A stretch of 36,371 nt of DNA from Chloroflexota bacterium. GTDB lineage: Bacteria; Chloroflexota; Dormibacteria; CF-121. The position numbers were made by a program, and so were the translations under genes. Every line of letters begins with the position of its first letter. Within the stretch, counting starts at the first letter, position 1. Positions 15,157-22,223 of this stretch are shown here, piece by piece. Location of the stretch: NCBI GenBank assembly GCA_005880395.1, contig VBHQ01000047.1:1-36371 (forward strand), in the 5' to 3' direction. A model generated the notes under the pieces. That model was not told where the DNA came from, searched no databases, and saw only the letters and a list, made by a program, of their open reading frames with translations.

Positions 15157-15962
15157 CTATTCCGTGTGCAAGTCGAGGTGCGAAACGCCGCCACTGACCC
15201 GAATGTCGAACCGGTCGGTCGCGCCGTTGTAGCCGCTGCTCTGCTTGCTGAAATCGCCGATTCCTCCCGAGCTCTGGCCGTTGATCGTCGCGCTGCTGAC
15301 GCCGCCCGTCAACCCAACGCTCCACGGCGAGCCGTTCGGGATTCGCAGCGAGACGTTGCTCGCGCCGCCGCTGATGTTGACGGCGAGCGTGCCTTTCGGC
15401 TTGCCCAGGTTCCCGTCGACCGAGCTGGCGCCGCCGTTGATCTGGAGGTTGGTCAGCTGCAGGGCTCGGAGATCCATCTGCAGGCCGGAGGCGCCACCGC
15501 TGATACGGATCGTCCAGGGAATCGCTGTCGACAGCGTCACCGTGAGCTTGCGGTTGCTCGAGCCGAATAGATGCAAACCGCCGAAGTTGGAGCTCTCGTG
15601 GCCTGGATGTTGACGGAAGCGGCGCTGTAGTTCAACTCCAGGATTCCGGCGCTGAGCCCGCCAATCCGTTCCGAAGAGCTGGCGTGCTGCGTGCCGAACG
15701 CCGTCGAGGGCGCGAGCGCGGCGTAAATCACCGCCGCGATCAGGATCAGAGCGGTCACGGCCAGGCCGATGACGGTCGCCTGTTGCCGCGGCATGGTGTA
15801 GTTCAAGATCAGCTGAAGGCCGACGATCACCAGGAGCAGTGGCCAGAGGTCCGCGAGCCGCTGCAGGGCCTGTGAGGAAAGGACGCCAACGTTAGCCAGC
15901 AGGACGAGCACACCGATGGCGATCAGCACCAGCGGAAAGAAGAGGCCGCGGCTCCGGATCAT
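15157..15962 (-). pseudogene. LiaF-like membrane protein with toast_rack domain, single-base frameshift
   Basis: The first frame (15962 to ~15590) encodes four hydrophobic helices of the LiaI/LiaF-type unit (FFPLVLIAIGVLVLLANVGV, WPLLLVIVGLQLILNY, a third helix) and then ELNYSAASVNIQA, the start of a toast_rack/LiaF-like beta domain. The domain continues in the -1 frame as HESSNFGGLHLFGSSNRKLTV and repeated ISGGAS-type strands to the stop at 15157-15159. One missing base near 15600 explains the break. Otherwise the repeats are well conserved, so a sequencing error is plausible; if real, a truncated anchor and a separate beta-domain piece would result. Intact relatives are predicted envelope-stress sensors or modulators. 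Confidence 0.75.
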
Positions 15963-15966
15963 GGTG

Positions 15967-16488
15967 CTACCGGCGGCGAACGAGAAAAAGCAGGCCGACC
16001 GCGATCAGGACCACCGGCCAGAAGAGGTCCCAGCGGACGGCGTTGAACACCCCGAGGTTGTCGAGCAGAAAATAGGCGCCGAGGACGATCAAGATCATGC
16101 CGATCCAGATTCCCTGCTGCGCGCCCCGGCCCGACGTCGCGACTGCCTGAGGCGATGGTGGGGGCGGCGGCACCGGCGTCGCCGCCGGGCTTCCCGGGTT
16201 GAAACCGGTCCGAAAGTCCTCCCGAATTTCGTCGCCCATAGTTCGAAGCCGCTGGCTGAGCGACCGGCTGCCCGCGGCGAACGCTCCGGCGGGCGGCTCC
16301 ATCAGCAGCCAGAGGATCGGGTAGAGAACGATGCCGATGCCATGTGCGAGCGCGAGGACGACGAACACGATGCGCACGAGGAGAGGGTCGACGCCGAAAT
16401 AATGGCCGAGGCCGGAGCACACTCCGCCGAGCACGCGATCGGGGCCCCGCCGTAAGACGCGCCCCGCCGTCTCACTCACGCCCGGCAT
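15967..16488 (-). CDS. PspC-domain membrane protein with LiaF-type C-terminal helices
   Basis: 173 residues from ATG 16488. The PspC domain is clear: VLGGVCSGLGHYFGVDPLLVRIVFVVLAL followed by GIVLYPILWLLMEP. A ~60-residue Pro-rich linker leads to two more helices (GIWIGMILIVLGAYFLLDNLGVF and WPVVLIAVGLLFLVRRR) shared with LiaF-like proteins. A TTG at 16542 would extend it by 18 residues but sits on the T-run of the preceding terminator. It overlaps nothing and precedes the toast_rack gene by 4 nt. Role inferred: membrane-stress response. Confidence 0.88.
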   Translation of the reverse strand: MPGVSETAGRVLRRGPDRVLGGVCSGLGHYFGVDPLLVRIVFVVLALAHGIGIVLYPILWLLMEPPAGAFAAGSRSLSQRLRTMGDEIREDFRTGFNPGSPAATPVPPPPPSPQAVATSGRGAQQGIWIGMILIVLGAYFLLDNLGVFNAVRWDLFWPVVLIAVGLLFLVRRR

Positions 16489-16540
16489 TATCGCAGGTGA
16501 TTTCGTCGTTTCCGTGTCGGGGGCGTCGTCGAAATCGCAC

Positions 16541-16566
16541 AAAAAAAGGGCGCGCCGGGCGCGCCC
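16541..16566 (-). terminator. Intrinsic terminator after the small hydrophobic gene
   Basis: On the minus strand GGGCGCGC pairs with GCGCGCCC (8 bp, 3-nt loop; plus 16548-16566), followed by seven T (16547-16541). It lies ~20 nt after the stop of the 51-residue gene and would isolate it from pspC. Confidence 0.85.
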
Positions 16567-16585
16567 CCGCTTTGCCTGCCTCTTG

Positions 16586-16741
16586 CTAGACCGCTCGGCG
16601 ACCGACCAGCAAGTTGTAGATGATGCCGATGATCGCCAGTATCAGCAATAAGTGGATCAGCCCTCCGGCAACGTGCAGGGCGAATCCAAGCAGCCAGAGG
16701 ACGAAGAGTACGACGACGATCGTCCAGATCAAACTAACCAT
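16586..16741 (-). CDS. Lmo0937-like small hydrophobic protein (DUF5670)
   Basis: 51 residues from ATG 16741, behind GGGAGG with 5-nt spacing, to TAG at 16586-16588. The sequence (MVSLIWTIVVVLFVLWLLGF, then HVAGGLIHLLL and IYNLLVGRRA) matches the widespread lmo0937/DUF5670 family of tiny two-helix membrane proteins ending in GRR. These are often stress-induced; their function is unknown. It has its own terminator and is next to pspC. Confidence 0.88.
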   Translation of the reverse strand: MVSLIWTIVVVLFVLWLLGFALHVAGGLIHLLLILAIIGIIYNLLVGRRAV

Positions 16742-16856
16742 GAGAACCTCCCGCGCAGAATATCGTGCTACTTGATAGCATGACTGTAATTTTAGTGGAA
16801 TGCTGGTTTGTTGTCAACTGAGCTTGGAGAGCCGGCTCAGCCGCGGTCGTGGAGGG

Positions 16857-17204
16857 TCACCTGGTAGCCGTCGGGTCCGCGAATGTAAAAGTGCGGCCGA
16901 ACGGCCCGTCGACGGGCGCTGAGACGATCGTCGTGCCGGCAGCGGCGAGGACGTCGTGGATGTTCTGCGCGTCGGAGGCATGCAGCCACAGCGCCATTCC
17001 CTGCCCCGGCTGCGCGATCGCGTCCAGGTCGACGCCCGCGACGAGGTCGCGGACAGCGAACGCGATCGGCTTGGTGTCGAACACGACGGCGTGCGGCGGT
17101 CCTGCGTCGGAGCGCTTCAGCCCCAGGTACTGCTCGTAGAAAGCGGCGGAACGCTCCAGGTCGCGAACCTGCAATGAAATGAAGTCGGGTCCGGTGACGG
17201 CCAT
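16857..17204 (-). CDS. VOC/glyoxalase-family protein with frameshifted C-terminus
   Basis: ~115 residues from ATG 17204 behind AGGAGG. It opens FISLQVRDLERSAAFYEQYLGLK, the usual glyoxalase/dioxygenase first module, and reaches RTFTFADP. The expected ending (DGYQVTLHD) is present in another frame immediately after, so one base is missing near 16876 and the frame stops early at 16857 instead of ~16837. VOC proteins bind a metal and act in isomerisation, dioxygenation or drug/thiol resistance; the substrate is unknown. Divergent from a MarR gene with shared operators, which suggests repression relieved by a small-molecule ligand. Confidence 0.85.
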   Translation of the reverse strand: MAVTGPDFISLQVRDLERSAAFYEQYLGLKRSDAGPPHAVVFDTKPIAFAVRDLVAGVDLDAIAQPGQGMALWLHASDAQNIHDVLAAAGTTIVSAPVDGPFGRTFTFADPTATR

Positions 17205-17223
17205 GATTCCTGCCTCCTCTTGT

Positions 17224-17269
17224 ATGTCAGTGGTCTGACACACGCCAGTATATGTCAAACTACTGACAT
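17224..17269. promoter_or_regulatory. Two palindromic MarR operators between the VOC and MarR genes
   Basis: ATGTCA-6-TGACAC at 17224-17241 and ATGTCA-6-TGACAT at 17252-17269, centres 28 bp apart. The second is a perfect 6-6-6 palindrome and runs into the MarR start codon (17268). The arrangement predicts autorepression together with control of the VOC gene. Confidence 0.7.
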
Positions 17270-17783
17270 GAGTCAAGGCGAGCCCGGAATCGAGCTGGAC
17301 ACATCGCTGGGGTACATGTTGAAGGCGGCCGCGAGCGCCCTGCACTCTGCCCTGGAGGCCGTGCTGAGGCCGCTTGGCATGACGATCACCCACTACGCCT
17401 GCCTGGAGCTGCTTGCCCAGCGACCGGGTCTGTCCAACTCCGAGCTTGCCCGCGGCGCCTTCGTTACCCGGCAGTCGATGAATGTCCTCCTGCAGGCCCT
17501 CGAACGCCAACGACTCGTTGTCCGCGCGGCACAGGCACCCGTCGGCAGGGCCCTGCCGACCGAGCTGACCGCCCGCGGGCGCCGCCAGCTTAAGGTGGCC
17601 AGCGCCGCGGTTCGCCGCGTCGAGCAAGACATGCTGGCCAATCTGGAGTTCAGCGAACAAGATCAGATGCGGCGCCTACTCGCTGCATGCATCGCATCAC
17701 TGACTGAACCGCCCGCATCGGCGTCGTTGACGTCTCCGTCCGTCCGGCGCGGCTGGCGCCGTCGCCGTCGGCCAGAGTTCTAG
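17268..17783 (+). CDS. MarR-family transcriptional regulator
   Basis: 171 residues from ATG 17268; a longer frame from 17220 would read through both operators and is unlikely. The MarR fold is visible: LGYMLKAAASALHSALEAVLRPLGMTITHYACLELL, the recognition part LSNSELARGAFVTRQSMNVLLQALERQRLV and the wing RALPTELTARGRRQL. The end is a basic Arg-rich tail (RRGWRRRRR). No ribosome site is visible before the ATG. It shares a control region with the VOC gene. Confidence 0.9.
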   Translation: MSQGEPGIELDTSLGYMLKAAASALHSALEAVLRPLGMTITHYACLELLAQRPGLSNSELARGAFVTRQSMNVLLQALERQRLVVRAAQAPVGRALPTELTARGRRQLKVASAAVRRVEQDMLANLEFSEQDQMRRLLAACIASLTEPPASASLTSPSVRRGWRRRRRPEF

Positions 17784-17801
17784 TAAGGAACTTTGGCTGG
17801 A

Positions 17802-17819
17802 GAGCCCGGACCCGGGCTC
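17802..17819. other. Palindrome in the 204-bp convergent gap after marR
   Basis: GAGCCCGG and CCGGGCTC form 8-bp arms around AC, 18 nt after the marR stop. There is no following T-run, so it may aid transcript ending or be chance in GC-rich DNA. Nothing else was recognised in 17784-17987. Confidence 0.3.
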
Positions 17820-17987
17820 GGCGCTCGTTCTCAACAGCCGGGCTGGCCAGGATGGCCACAACACGGTTGAGGCGGCAGGTGCATCCGGTTGCGGAAAAGC
17901 AGCCTGACCTTTTCAGCCAGCGGCATCGGCTGGCGGAGGTTCTCCCAGAACGCGCTGCTCGAGCGTCGCGGACGGTGCATCCCGAAG

Positions 17988-18980
17988 CTACGCCATCGCG
18001 GCCTGCGGTTTGGCTTGCGCTCGACCCAGCCCCAGCCGTGGGATGACCTCCCGCTGGTAAAAGCGAAAGAACCCATCCTGCTCGGGGCCGACCTGATGCA
18101 CGTAAACATGGTCATAGCCGGCGTTTTCATACTCGCGGATTCTGGCCACATGCGCATCGGGATCGGGTCCACAAACGATCGTCTTGCTGATGTCCTCTTC
18201 GCGAACGGTGGTGGTCGCCTGCTCGAAGTGGGCCGGGAGCTTCAGCTCCTGGGTCAGCTCGCTGCTGAGCCCCGCGGTTGGCCAGAGTTCTCGCGCCGTT
18301 TTCCGGGCGCGACTTTGGTCCTCGGCCCAGCAAACCGTCATCTGCCCGTACCTTGGTTTGCCGCGGCCACCGGCGTTCTCGAACGTCGTGATCGCCTCCG
18401 GCTTCGGTGCCGTCCCGATGTAGCCATCGCCGATCTTTCCGGCCAGGCGGGCGGACTTGGTGCCGCTGCCGGCGACCAGCATTGGCGGCGGTTGCGACGG
18501 CCGGGTGTAGATCCGCGCGTTCTCCACCAGGTAATACCGTCCCCGGTGGCTGACCGTCTCGCCACGCCAGAGGAGACGGATGATTTCAACGGCCTCTTCG
18601 AGCATCTCGAGCCGGACGTCGACGTCGGGCCAGTGCGTTCCCAGGATGTGCTCGTTCAGGTTTTCGCCGGTGCCCACGCCGAGGAAAAAGCGTCCGGGCA
18701 GCATCGCCGCCGACGTTGCGGCGGCCTGTGCGATCACCGCCGGATGGATCCGGATCAGCGGGCAGGTGACGCCGGTCCCCAGCCGCAGCCGGCTGGTGGC
18801 CTGAGCGATCGCCCCGATGACCGTCCACACAAATGGACTCTGCCCCTGCCGCTCGGTCCATGGGTGGAAGTGGTCCGAGATCAGCGCGAATGAGAATCCG
18901 ACTTCCTCGGCCTGGCGCGCCTGCGCGACCAGCTCCTTCGGGCCATGTTCTTCGCTCGAAAGCGAGTAGCCAAGCTCCAT
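17988..18980 (-). CDS. F420-dependent LLM-class oxidoreductase (F420-G6PDH-like)
   Basis: 330 residues from ATG 18980, 5 nt behind GGAGG; a GTG at 18998 is upstream of that site. It opens MELGYSLSSEE and has ISDHFHPW, FVWTVIGAIAQATSRLRLGTGVTCPL, GRFFLGVGTGENLNEHILG and a C-terminal FYQREVIPRL, the pattern of luciferase-like F420 enzymes in the glucose-6-phosphate dehydrogenase subfamily. Known chemistry: hydride transfer between a substrate alcohol or hemiacetal and coenzyme F420. The true substrate is not determined by the motifs seen. It implies that the organism makes or imports F420. Transcribed alone, convergent with marR and divergent from the DksA-like gene. Confidence 0.88.
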   Translation of the reverse strand: MELGYSLSSEEHGPKELVAQARQAEEVGFSFALISDHFHPWTERQGQSPFVWTVIGAIAQATSRLRLGTGVTCPLIRIHPAVIAQAAATSAAMLPGRFFLGVGTGENLNEHILGTHWPDVDVRLEMLEEAVEIIRLLWRGETVSHRGRYYLVENARIYTRPSQPPPMLVAGSGTKSARLAGKIGDGYIGTAPKPEAITTFENAGGRGKPRYGQMTVCWAEDQSRARKTARELWPTAGLSSELTQELKLPAHFEQATTTVREEDISKTIVCGPDPDAHVARIREYENAGYDHVYVHQVGPEQDGFFRFYQREVIPRLGLGRAQAKPQAAMA

Positions 18981-19037
18981 CAGGTCCTCCGGCGCCACAG
19001 TGGCAATATCAGGATTTGCGATATCATCACTTACATT

Positions 19038-19403
19038 ATGGACGTGAAACAGGCACGCGGGCGCTTGATGGAAGAACAGCAGAACCGGCGGGCACTGGCC
19101 GAACGATTACGCGGTCATGTCGCCGACGTCGTCGAGGACCGCGAGTTGTCTAAGGTCGATCAGCATGCTGGCGAGCTGGGGACCGAGACCTTCGAACGGG
19201 AGCGAGACCTGACGACCCTCACCATGCTCGAAGCCGAGCTCGACGATATCCAGCACGTCCTCCAGCGCATCGAGGATGGTAGCTACGGGACCTGTGAGGA
19301 GTGCGGCAAGGCGATCGGTGACGAGCGGCTCGAGGCCAAGCCGTGGGCGCGGCTCTGCATCGTGCACCAGGCCGAAATGGAGAAGGCCGTTAGCCGCCGC
19401 TAG
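19038..19403 (+). CDS. DksA/TraR-type zinc-finger protein
   Basis: 121 residues from ATG 19038. An N-terminal coiled-coil-like segment with RELSKVDQHAGELGTETFERERD (the usual DNHPAD-type region) is followed by the finger CEECGKAIGDERLEAKPWARLCIVH. The last ligand is His where most relatives have Cys (CxxC-CxxH). Family members bind the RNA polymerase secondary channel or are general stress proteins; the acidic coiled-coil tip typical of true DksA is not evident. No ribosome site precedes the ATG, and TATCAT lies 10 nt upstream, so the mRNA leader is very short. Its 3' end overlaps the amidohydrolase by 14 nt. Confidence 0.87.
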   Translation: MDVKQARGRLMEEQQNRRALAERLRGHVADVVEDRELSKVDQHAGELGTETFERERDLTTLTMLEAELDDIQHVLQRIEDGSYGTCEECGKAIGDERLEAKPWARLCIVHQAEMEKAVSRR

Positions 19404-20685
19404 GCACTGTTGCCCTCCCCTGTTGGGGAAGGGCCGTGGCGGGGGTGCCTCCGTCGAGATCCTTGACAACCTCGCCGCCAAGGACGACCAGGCGAACATG
19501 GTTCGCCTGGCCAAAGATGTCTGGATTCGCAAGCGGGTCCGCGTCGAGCACGATCAAGTCGGCGCGCTTCCCTTCTTCGAGGGTGCCAACCTCCTGCTCC
19601 ATCCGGAGCAGTTGGGCGTTGGTGCGCGTCGCGGCCACGATCGCGTTCATCGCGCCCATGATGCGGGCCTGGCAGGCGATCTCCTTTCCCTTTTCGCCTT
19701 GCATGTCGGCGAGCACGTCGGAGCCCGATCCGATCCGCAGGCCCTTTTCATAGGCAAGCCCGAGCGCGTCATAGGCTCCCGTCAGCGCCTGCCGGATCTT
19801 GCGAACGTTGTCCGCGGTCCATCCGTTGCCGGCCTCGAGGTGAGAGAGCAGTTCATAGGTGATGACCGTCGGCACCAGGTAGGTATCCGATTGGCTCAGC
19901 ATCTGGTCCGCCGTCTCCTCGTCGAGGAAATTTCCGTGCTCGATCGATCGCACGCCTGCCCGCAGGCAGGCCTGAATCGCCCCCGGCCCGTAGGCATGGG
20001 CCAGCACGTAGGTCCCAACGCCGCGAGCCACCCCAACGGCCGCCGAAAGTTCGTCGACCGAGTACTGCACATGATCGAGCTCGTCGGTCGGTGACGCGGC
20101 GCCTCCGCTCGCCATCACCTTGATCTGATCCGCGCCGCGGCGCAGTGCCTCGCGGGCGGCGCGGCGCACCTCATCGGCGCCATCGGCAAGGATCGTCTCC
20201 GTCGTCAGGCCAGGGATGGCGTGAAACGGCTCCCTCGCGGTCCGCGGCCGCTGGTTGTCGCCGTGTCCGCCGGTTTGCGAGAGAAAGGGGCCGCTGATGA
20301 ACAAGCGGGGCCCGCGAATCAACCCGCGGTTGACGGCATCCTTGAACCCCCAGTCGAGCCCGCCGGCGTCGCGAACGGTCGTGAATCCGGCCTGCAGCGT
20401 CTCCTCGATCTGCCGCGCGATTCGCAGCGCGATCACGGCCGGCGCCAGCGCGACTTCGGCCACCGGATCAAGATCGAGGCTCGCCAGGTGCACGTGCGCA
20501 TCGAGCAATCCCGGCATGAGCGTTCGTCCCTGGCAATCGATCACGCGGGCGCCCTTAGGAGCCGACGGGCCATTGCTCCGGCTGATTCGGCTGATGCGAC
20601 CGTCGTCGACCACGACCCGCGACTCCGGTTGTGGATCGCGTCCGGTGCCGTCGAGCAGCGTCGCATGTTCTAAGACGAGGCTCAC
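19390..20685 (-). CDS. Metal-dependent amidohydrolase (imidazolonepropionase/prolidase-like)
   Basis: 431 residues from GTG 20685. The TIM-barrel amidohydrolase ligands are all present: HxH in LLDAHVHLA (about 62-64), Lys in QIKVMASGGA (the carbamylated Lys), His in VLAHAYG, His in SIEHGN, and Asp in IGSGSDVLADM. It resembles Xaa-Pro dipeptidase/imidazolonepropionase-related enzymes that cleave cyclic or peptide amides; the substrate is unknown. It begins 12 nt after the ZIP gene stop, so the two are probably co-transcribed and the metal transporter may feed it. The last ~20 residues (GGTPATALPQQGRATVPSGG) are encoded by a copy of the dispersed repeat. Confidence 0.88.
   Translation of the reverse strand: MSLVLEHATLLDGTGRDPQPESRVVVDDGRISRISRSNGPSAPKGARVIDCQGRTLMPGLLDAHVHLASLDLDPVAEVALAPAVIALRIARQIEETLQAGFTTVRDAGGLDWGFKDAVNRGLIRGPRLFISGPFLSQTGGHGDNQRPRTAREPFHAIPGLTTETILADGADEVRRAAREALRRGADQIKVMASGGAASPTDELDHVQYSVDELSAAVGVARGVGTYVLAHAYGPGAIQACLRAGVRSIEHGNFLDEETADQMLSQSDTYLVPTVITYELLSHLEAGNGWTADNVRKIRQALTGAYDALGLAYEKGLRIGSGSDVLADMQGEKGKEIACQARIMGAMNAIVAATRTNAQLLRMEQEVGTLEEGKRADLIVLDADPLANPDIFGQANHVRLVVLGGEVVKDLDGGTPATALPQQGRATVPSGG
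19411..19449 (+). repeat. Dispersed repeat, copy e (between dksA-like and amidohydrolase)
   Basis: A diverged copy: CCCTCCCC-TGTT-GGGGAAGGG then a G-rich tail with GGCGGGGG. It lies just after the DksA-like stop and encodes the C-terminal tail of the convergent amidohydrolase; the hairpin could also serve as a two-way transcript end. Confidence 0.65.
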
Positions 20686-20697
20686 AGCCGACTCAGT

Positions 20698-21282
20698 CTA
20701 CGCGGCGATATACGTGAGAAATAAATCGGTCGCATAGCCGAGCAGAAAGCCGGCCAGCAGTCCCCATGCCATCGCGACCGGCGAATTGAGCCGCCGTCCA
20801 ATGTGAAACATCTCGTTGATGACGTAAAGCAGCGCGCCCGCCGCGAGCGCCAGGAACAGGACATAGATATAGGTGGAGGTGAAGACGTAGCCGATCACGG
20901 TCCCGAGAAACGTTGGTCCGCCGCCGACCAACCCGGCAAGGGCAAGAAACCCCCAGGAGGGCATCGTGGTCTCCATCGCCAGCGGCGCCGCGATCCCGAA
21001 GCCTTCGGTGACGTTGTGCAACGCAAAGCCGATGACCAGCACGATGGCAAAGGCGATCGCGCCGGTCGCGGCCGACTGCCCGATCGCCAGGCCTTCCGAG
21101 AGATTGTGAAAGCCGAGGCCGGTCGCGATCATCATCGCCAGCGTTCGGGGCGCGGCCGGCGGTGCGTTCTTGGTTCGGCCGAACAGCCGAGCGTTCACGT
21201 AGACAAGCGAGAGCAGTCCGGCGCCGATGCCGAAGGCAAAGATCGCAACCTGGATCACGAAACCGTGGTCGCCCCGGTGCAT
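20698..21282 (-). CDS. ZIP-family metal transporter, probably missing its N-terminus by frameshift
   Basis: 194 residues from ATG 21282 with about six membrane helices. The two ZIP metal-site helices are intact: LGFHNLSEGLAIG and ALHNVTEGFGIAAPL, then GGGPTFLGTVIGY. ZIP proteins usually have eight helices and longer N-termini. Upstream a different frame from TTG 21353 encodes SHLSAAALGAIAG, typical of the first ZIP helix, and then the present frame continues SAPVETALAAM. One missing base near 21313 would join them. Role: uptake of Zn, Mn or Fe into the cytoplasm. It is divergent from the MntR/DtxR gene, with tandem operators between them. Confidence 0.85.
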   Translation of the reverse strand: MHRGDHGFVIQVAIFAFGIGAGLLSLVYVNARLFGRTKNAPPAAPRTLAMMIATGLGFHNLSEGLAIGQSAATGAIAFAIVLVIGFALHNVTEGFGIAAPLAMETTMPSWGFLALAGLVGGGPTFLGTVIGYVFTSTYIYVLFLALAAGALLYVINEMFHIGRRLNSPVAMAWGLLAGFLLGYATDLFLTYIAA

Positions 21283-21365
21283 CGCGGCCAGCGCCGTTTC
21301 GACCGGGGCCGACCGGCGATCGCGCCGAGGGCGGCGGCGGAGAGGTGGCTCAAGGTTGTGTACTG

Positions 21366-21401
21366 TTAGCTGATGCGAACCTCACGATTAGCTGAGGCTA
21401 A
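21366..21401. promoter_or_regulatory. Tandem DtxR/MntR operators between the ZIP and regulator genes
   Basis: TTAGC-TGAG-GCTAA (21388-21401) is a perfect palindrome resembling the DtxR-family consensus TTAGG...CCTAA; TTAGC-TGAT-GCGAA (21366-21379) is a one-mismatch copy exactly 22 bp upstream, about two helical turns. Both overlap the start region of the regulator. Confidence 0.7.
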
Positions 21402-22107
21402 CACAGGGGCGGCGAAACCCTCCGAGGTCGTCGCCCATTACCTGGAGGCGATTTACTACATCCGGGCTGAAGGCGAGGTGGTCCGCAGCGCCCGGCTGGC
21501 TGACTGGCTCGGTGTCAGCCGGCCCACGGTGACGGCGGCCTTGCGGCGGATGACGCGTGATGGCATGGTGCGCCTCAGCAGCAAGAAGGAAATCGAGCTG
21601 AGGCCGCAAGGCGAGACGGCGGCCGCGGCGATCGTTCGGCGCCATCGCATCATCGAGCGCTGGCTGACGGATGCGCTGGATCTCGACTGGGTCACCGCCG
21701 ACACCGAGGCAGAACGGTTGGAGACGGCACTGTCGGACCAGCTTGCAAACAAACTGTATGAGTCGCTCGGCAAGCCGCAGACCTGCCCCCATGGCAATCC
21801 CATTCCAGGCTCGTCGACGATGCGGGCCGACGAGCTGCGGCTCTCGGCGCTCCAGGGAGGCGAGATGGCGACCATCACGCGAATCTCCGAAGTTGCGCAG
21901 CGCGAGGCGCCGCCGCTCTTGCAGTACTTGCACGATCGCGGCCTGAGGCCGGGCCAGCGGATCGTCGTGGAAGAAGTCGATCAGGTCGCTCGGACGATGC
22001 GGCTCCGCGCGGCTCGCTCGCTGACGCTGAGCATCGAGACCGCGTCGAAACTATCGGTCGTGCGGGCGGCTAGGCGGAAATCGCGACGGGCTGCCGCTCC
22101 TCGCTGA
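21373..22107 (+). CDS. mntR: DtxR/MntR-family metal-dependent regulator
   Basis: 244 residues from ATG 21373. The N-terminal DNA-binding domain (VAHYLEAIYYIRAEGEVVRSARLADWLGVSRPTVTAALRRM) is followed by the dimerisation/metal domain (RRHRIIERWLTDALDLDW, ETALSDQLANKLYESLG, CPHGNPIPG) and a C-terminal FeoA/SH3-like domain. The CPHGNPIP motif is diagnostic of the family. Metal-bound protein should repress the divergent ZIP transporter. TACTGT ends 6 nt before the ATG and there is no ribosome site, which fits a leaderless start. Convergent overlap of 38 nt with the small gene downstream. Which metal it senses is not decided by sequence alone. Confidence 0.9.
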   Translation: MRTSRLAEANTGAAKPSEVVAHYLEAIYYIRAEGEVVRSARLADWLGVSRPTVTAALRRMTRDGMVRLSSKKEIELRPQGETAAAAIVRRHRIIERWLTDALDLDWVTADTEAERLETALSDQLANKLYESLGKPQTCPHGNPIPGSSTMRADELRLSALQGGEMATITRISEVAQREAPPLLQYLHDRGLRPGQRIVVEEVDQVARTMRLRAARSLTLSIETASKLSVVRAARRKSRRAAAPR

Positions 22108-22210
22108 CCACGACCGCCGGCTTGACAGTCTTTGGTGCGTGCGGCAAGACGAGCCAACCCGTGAAGACGAGAACGCTGCAGGCGATCGCCATGATCGTTG
22201 TCGGATCCAT
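22070..22210 (-). CDS. Small single-helix membrane protein downstream of amt
   Basis: 46 residues from ATG 22210 behind AAGGAGG with 5-nt spacing. One membrane helix (TIMAIACSVLVFTGWLVLP) is followed by a charged/hydrophobic tail (PKTVKPAVVVSEERQ). It begins 14 nt after the amt stop, the position often taken by glnK, but has no PII character. No family is recognised; an accessory or regulatory role for Amt is a guess from position. Confidence 0.7.
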   Translation of the reverse strand: MDPTTIMAIACSVLVFTGWLVLPHAPKTVKPAVVVSEERQPVAISA

Positions 22211-22223
22211 TGTTTCCTCCTTA

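Noticed and set aside
17802-17819. Intrinsic terminator after marR
   Set aside because: The stem is perfect but there is no T-run on either side, so it is listed only as a palindrome.
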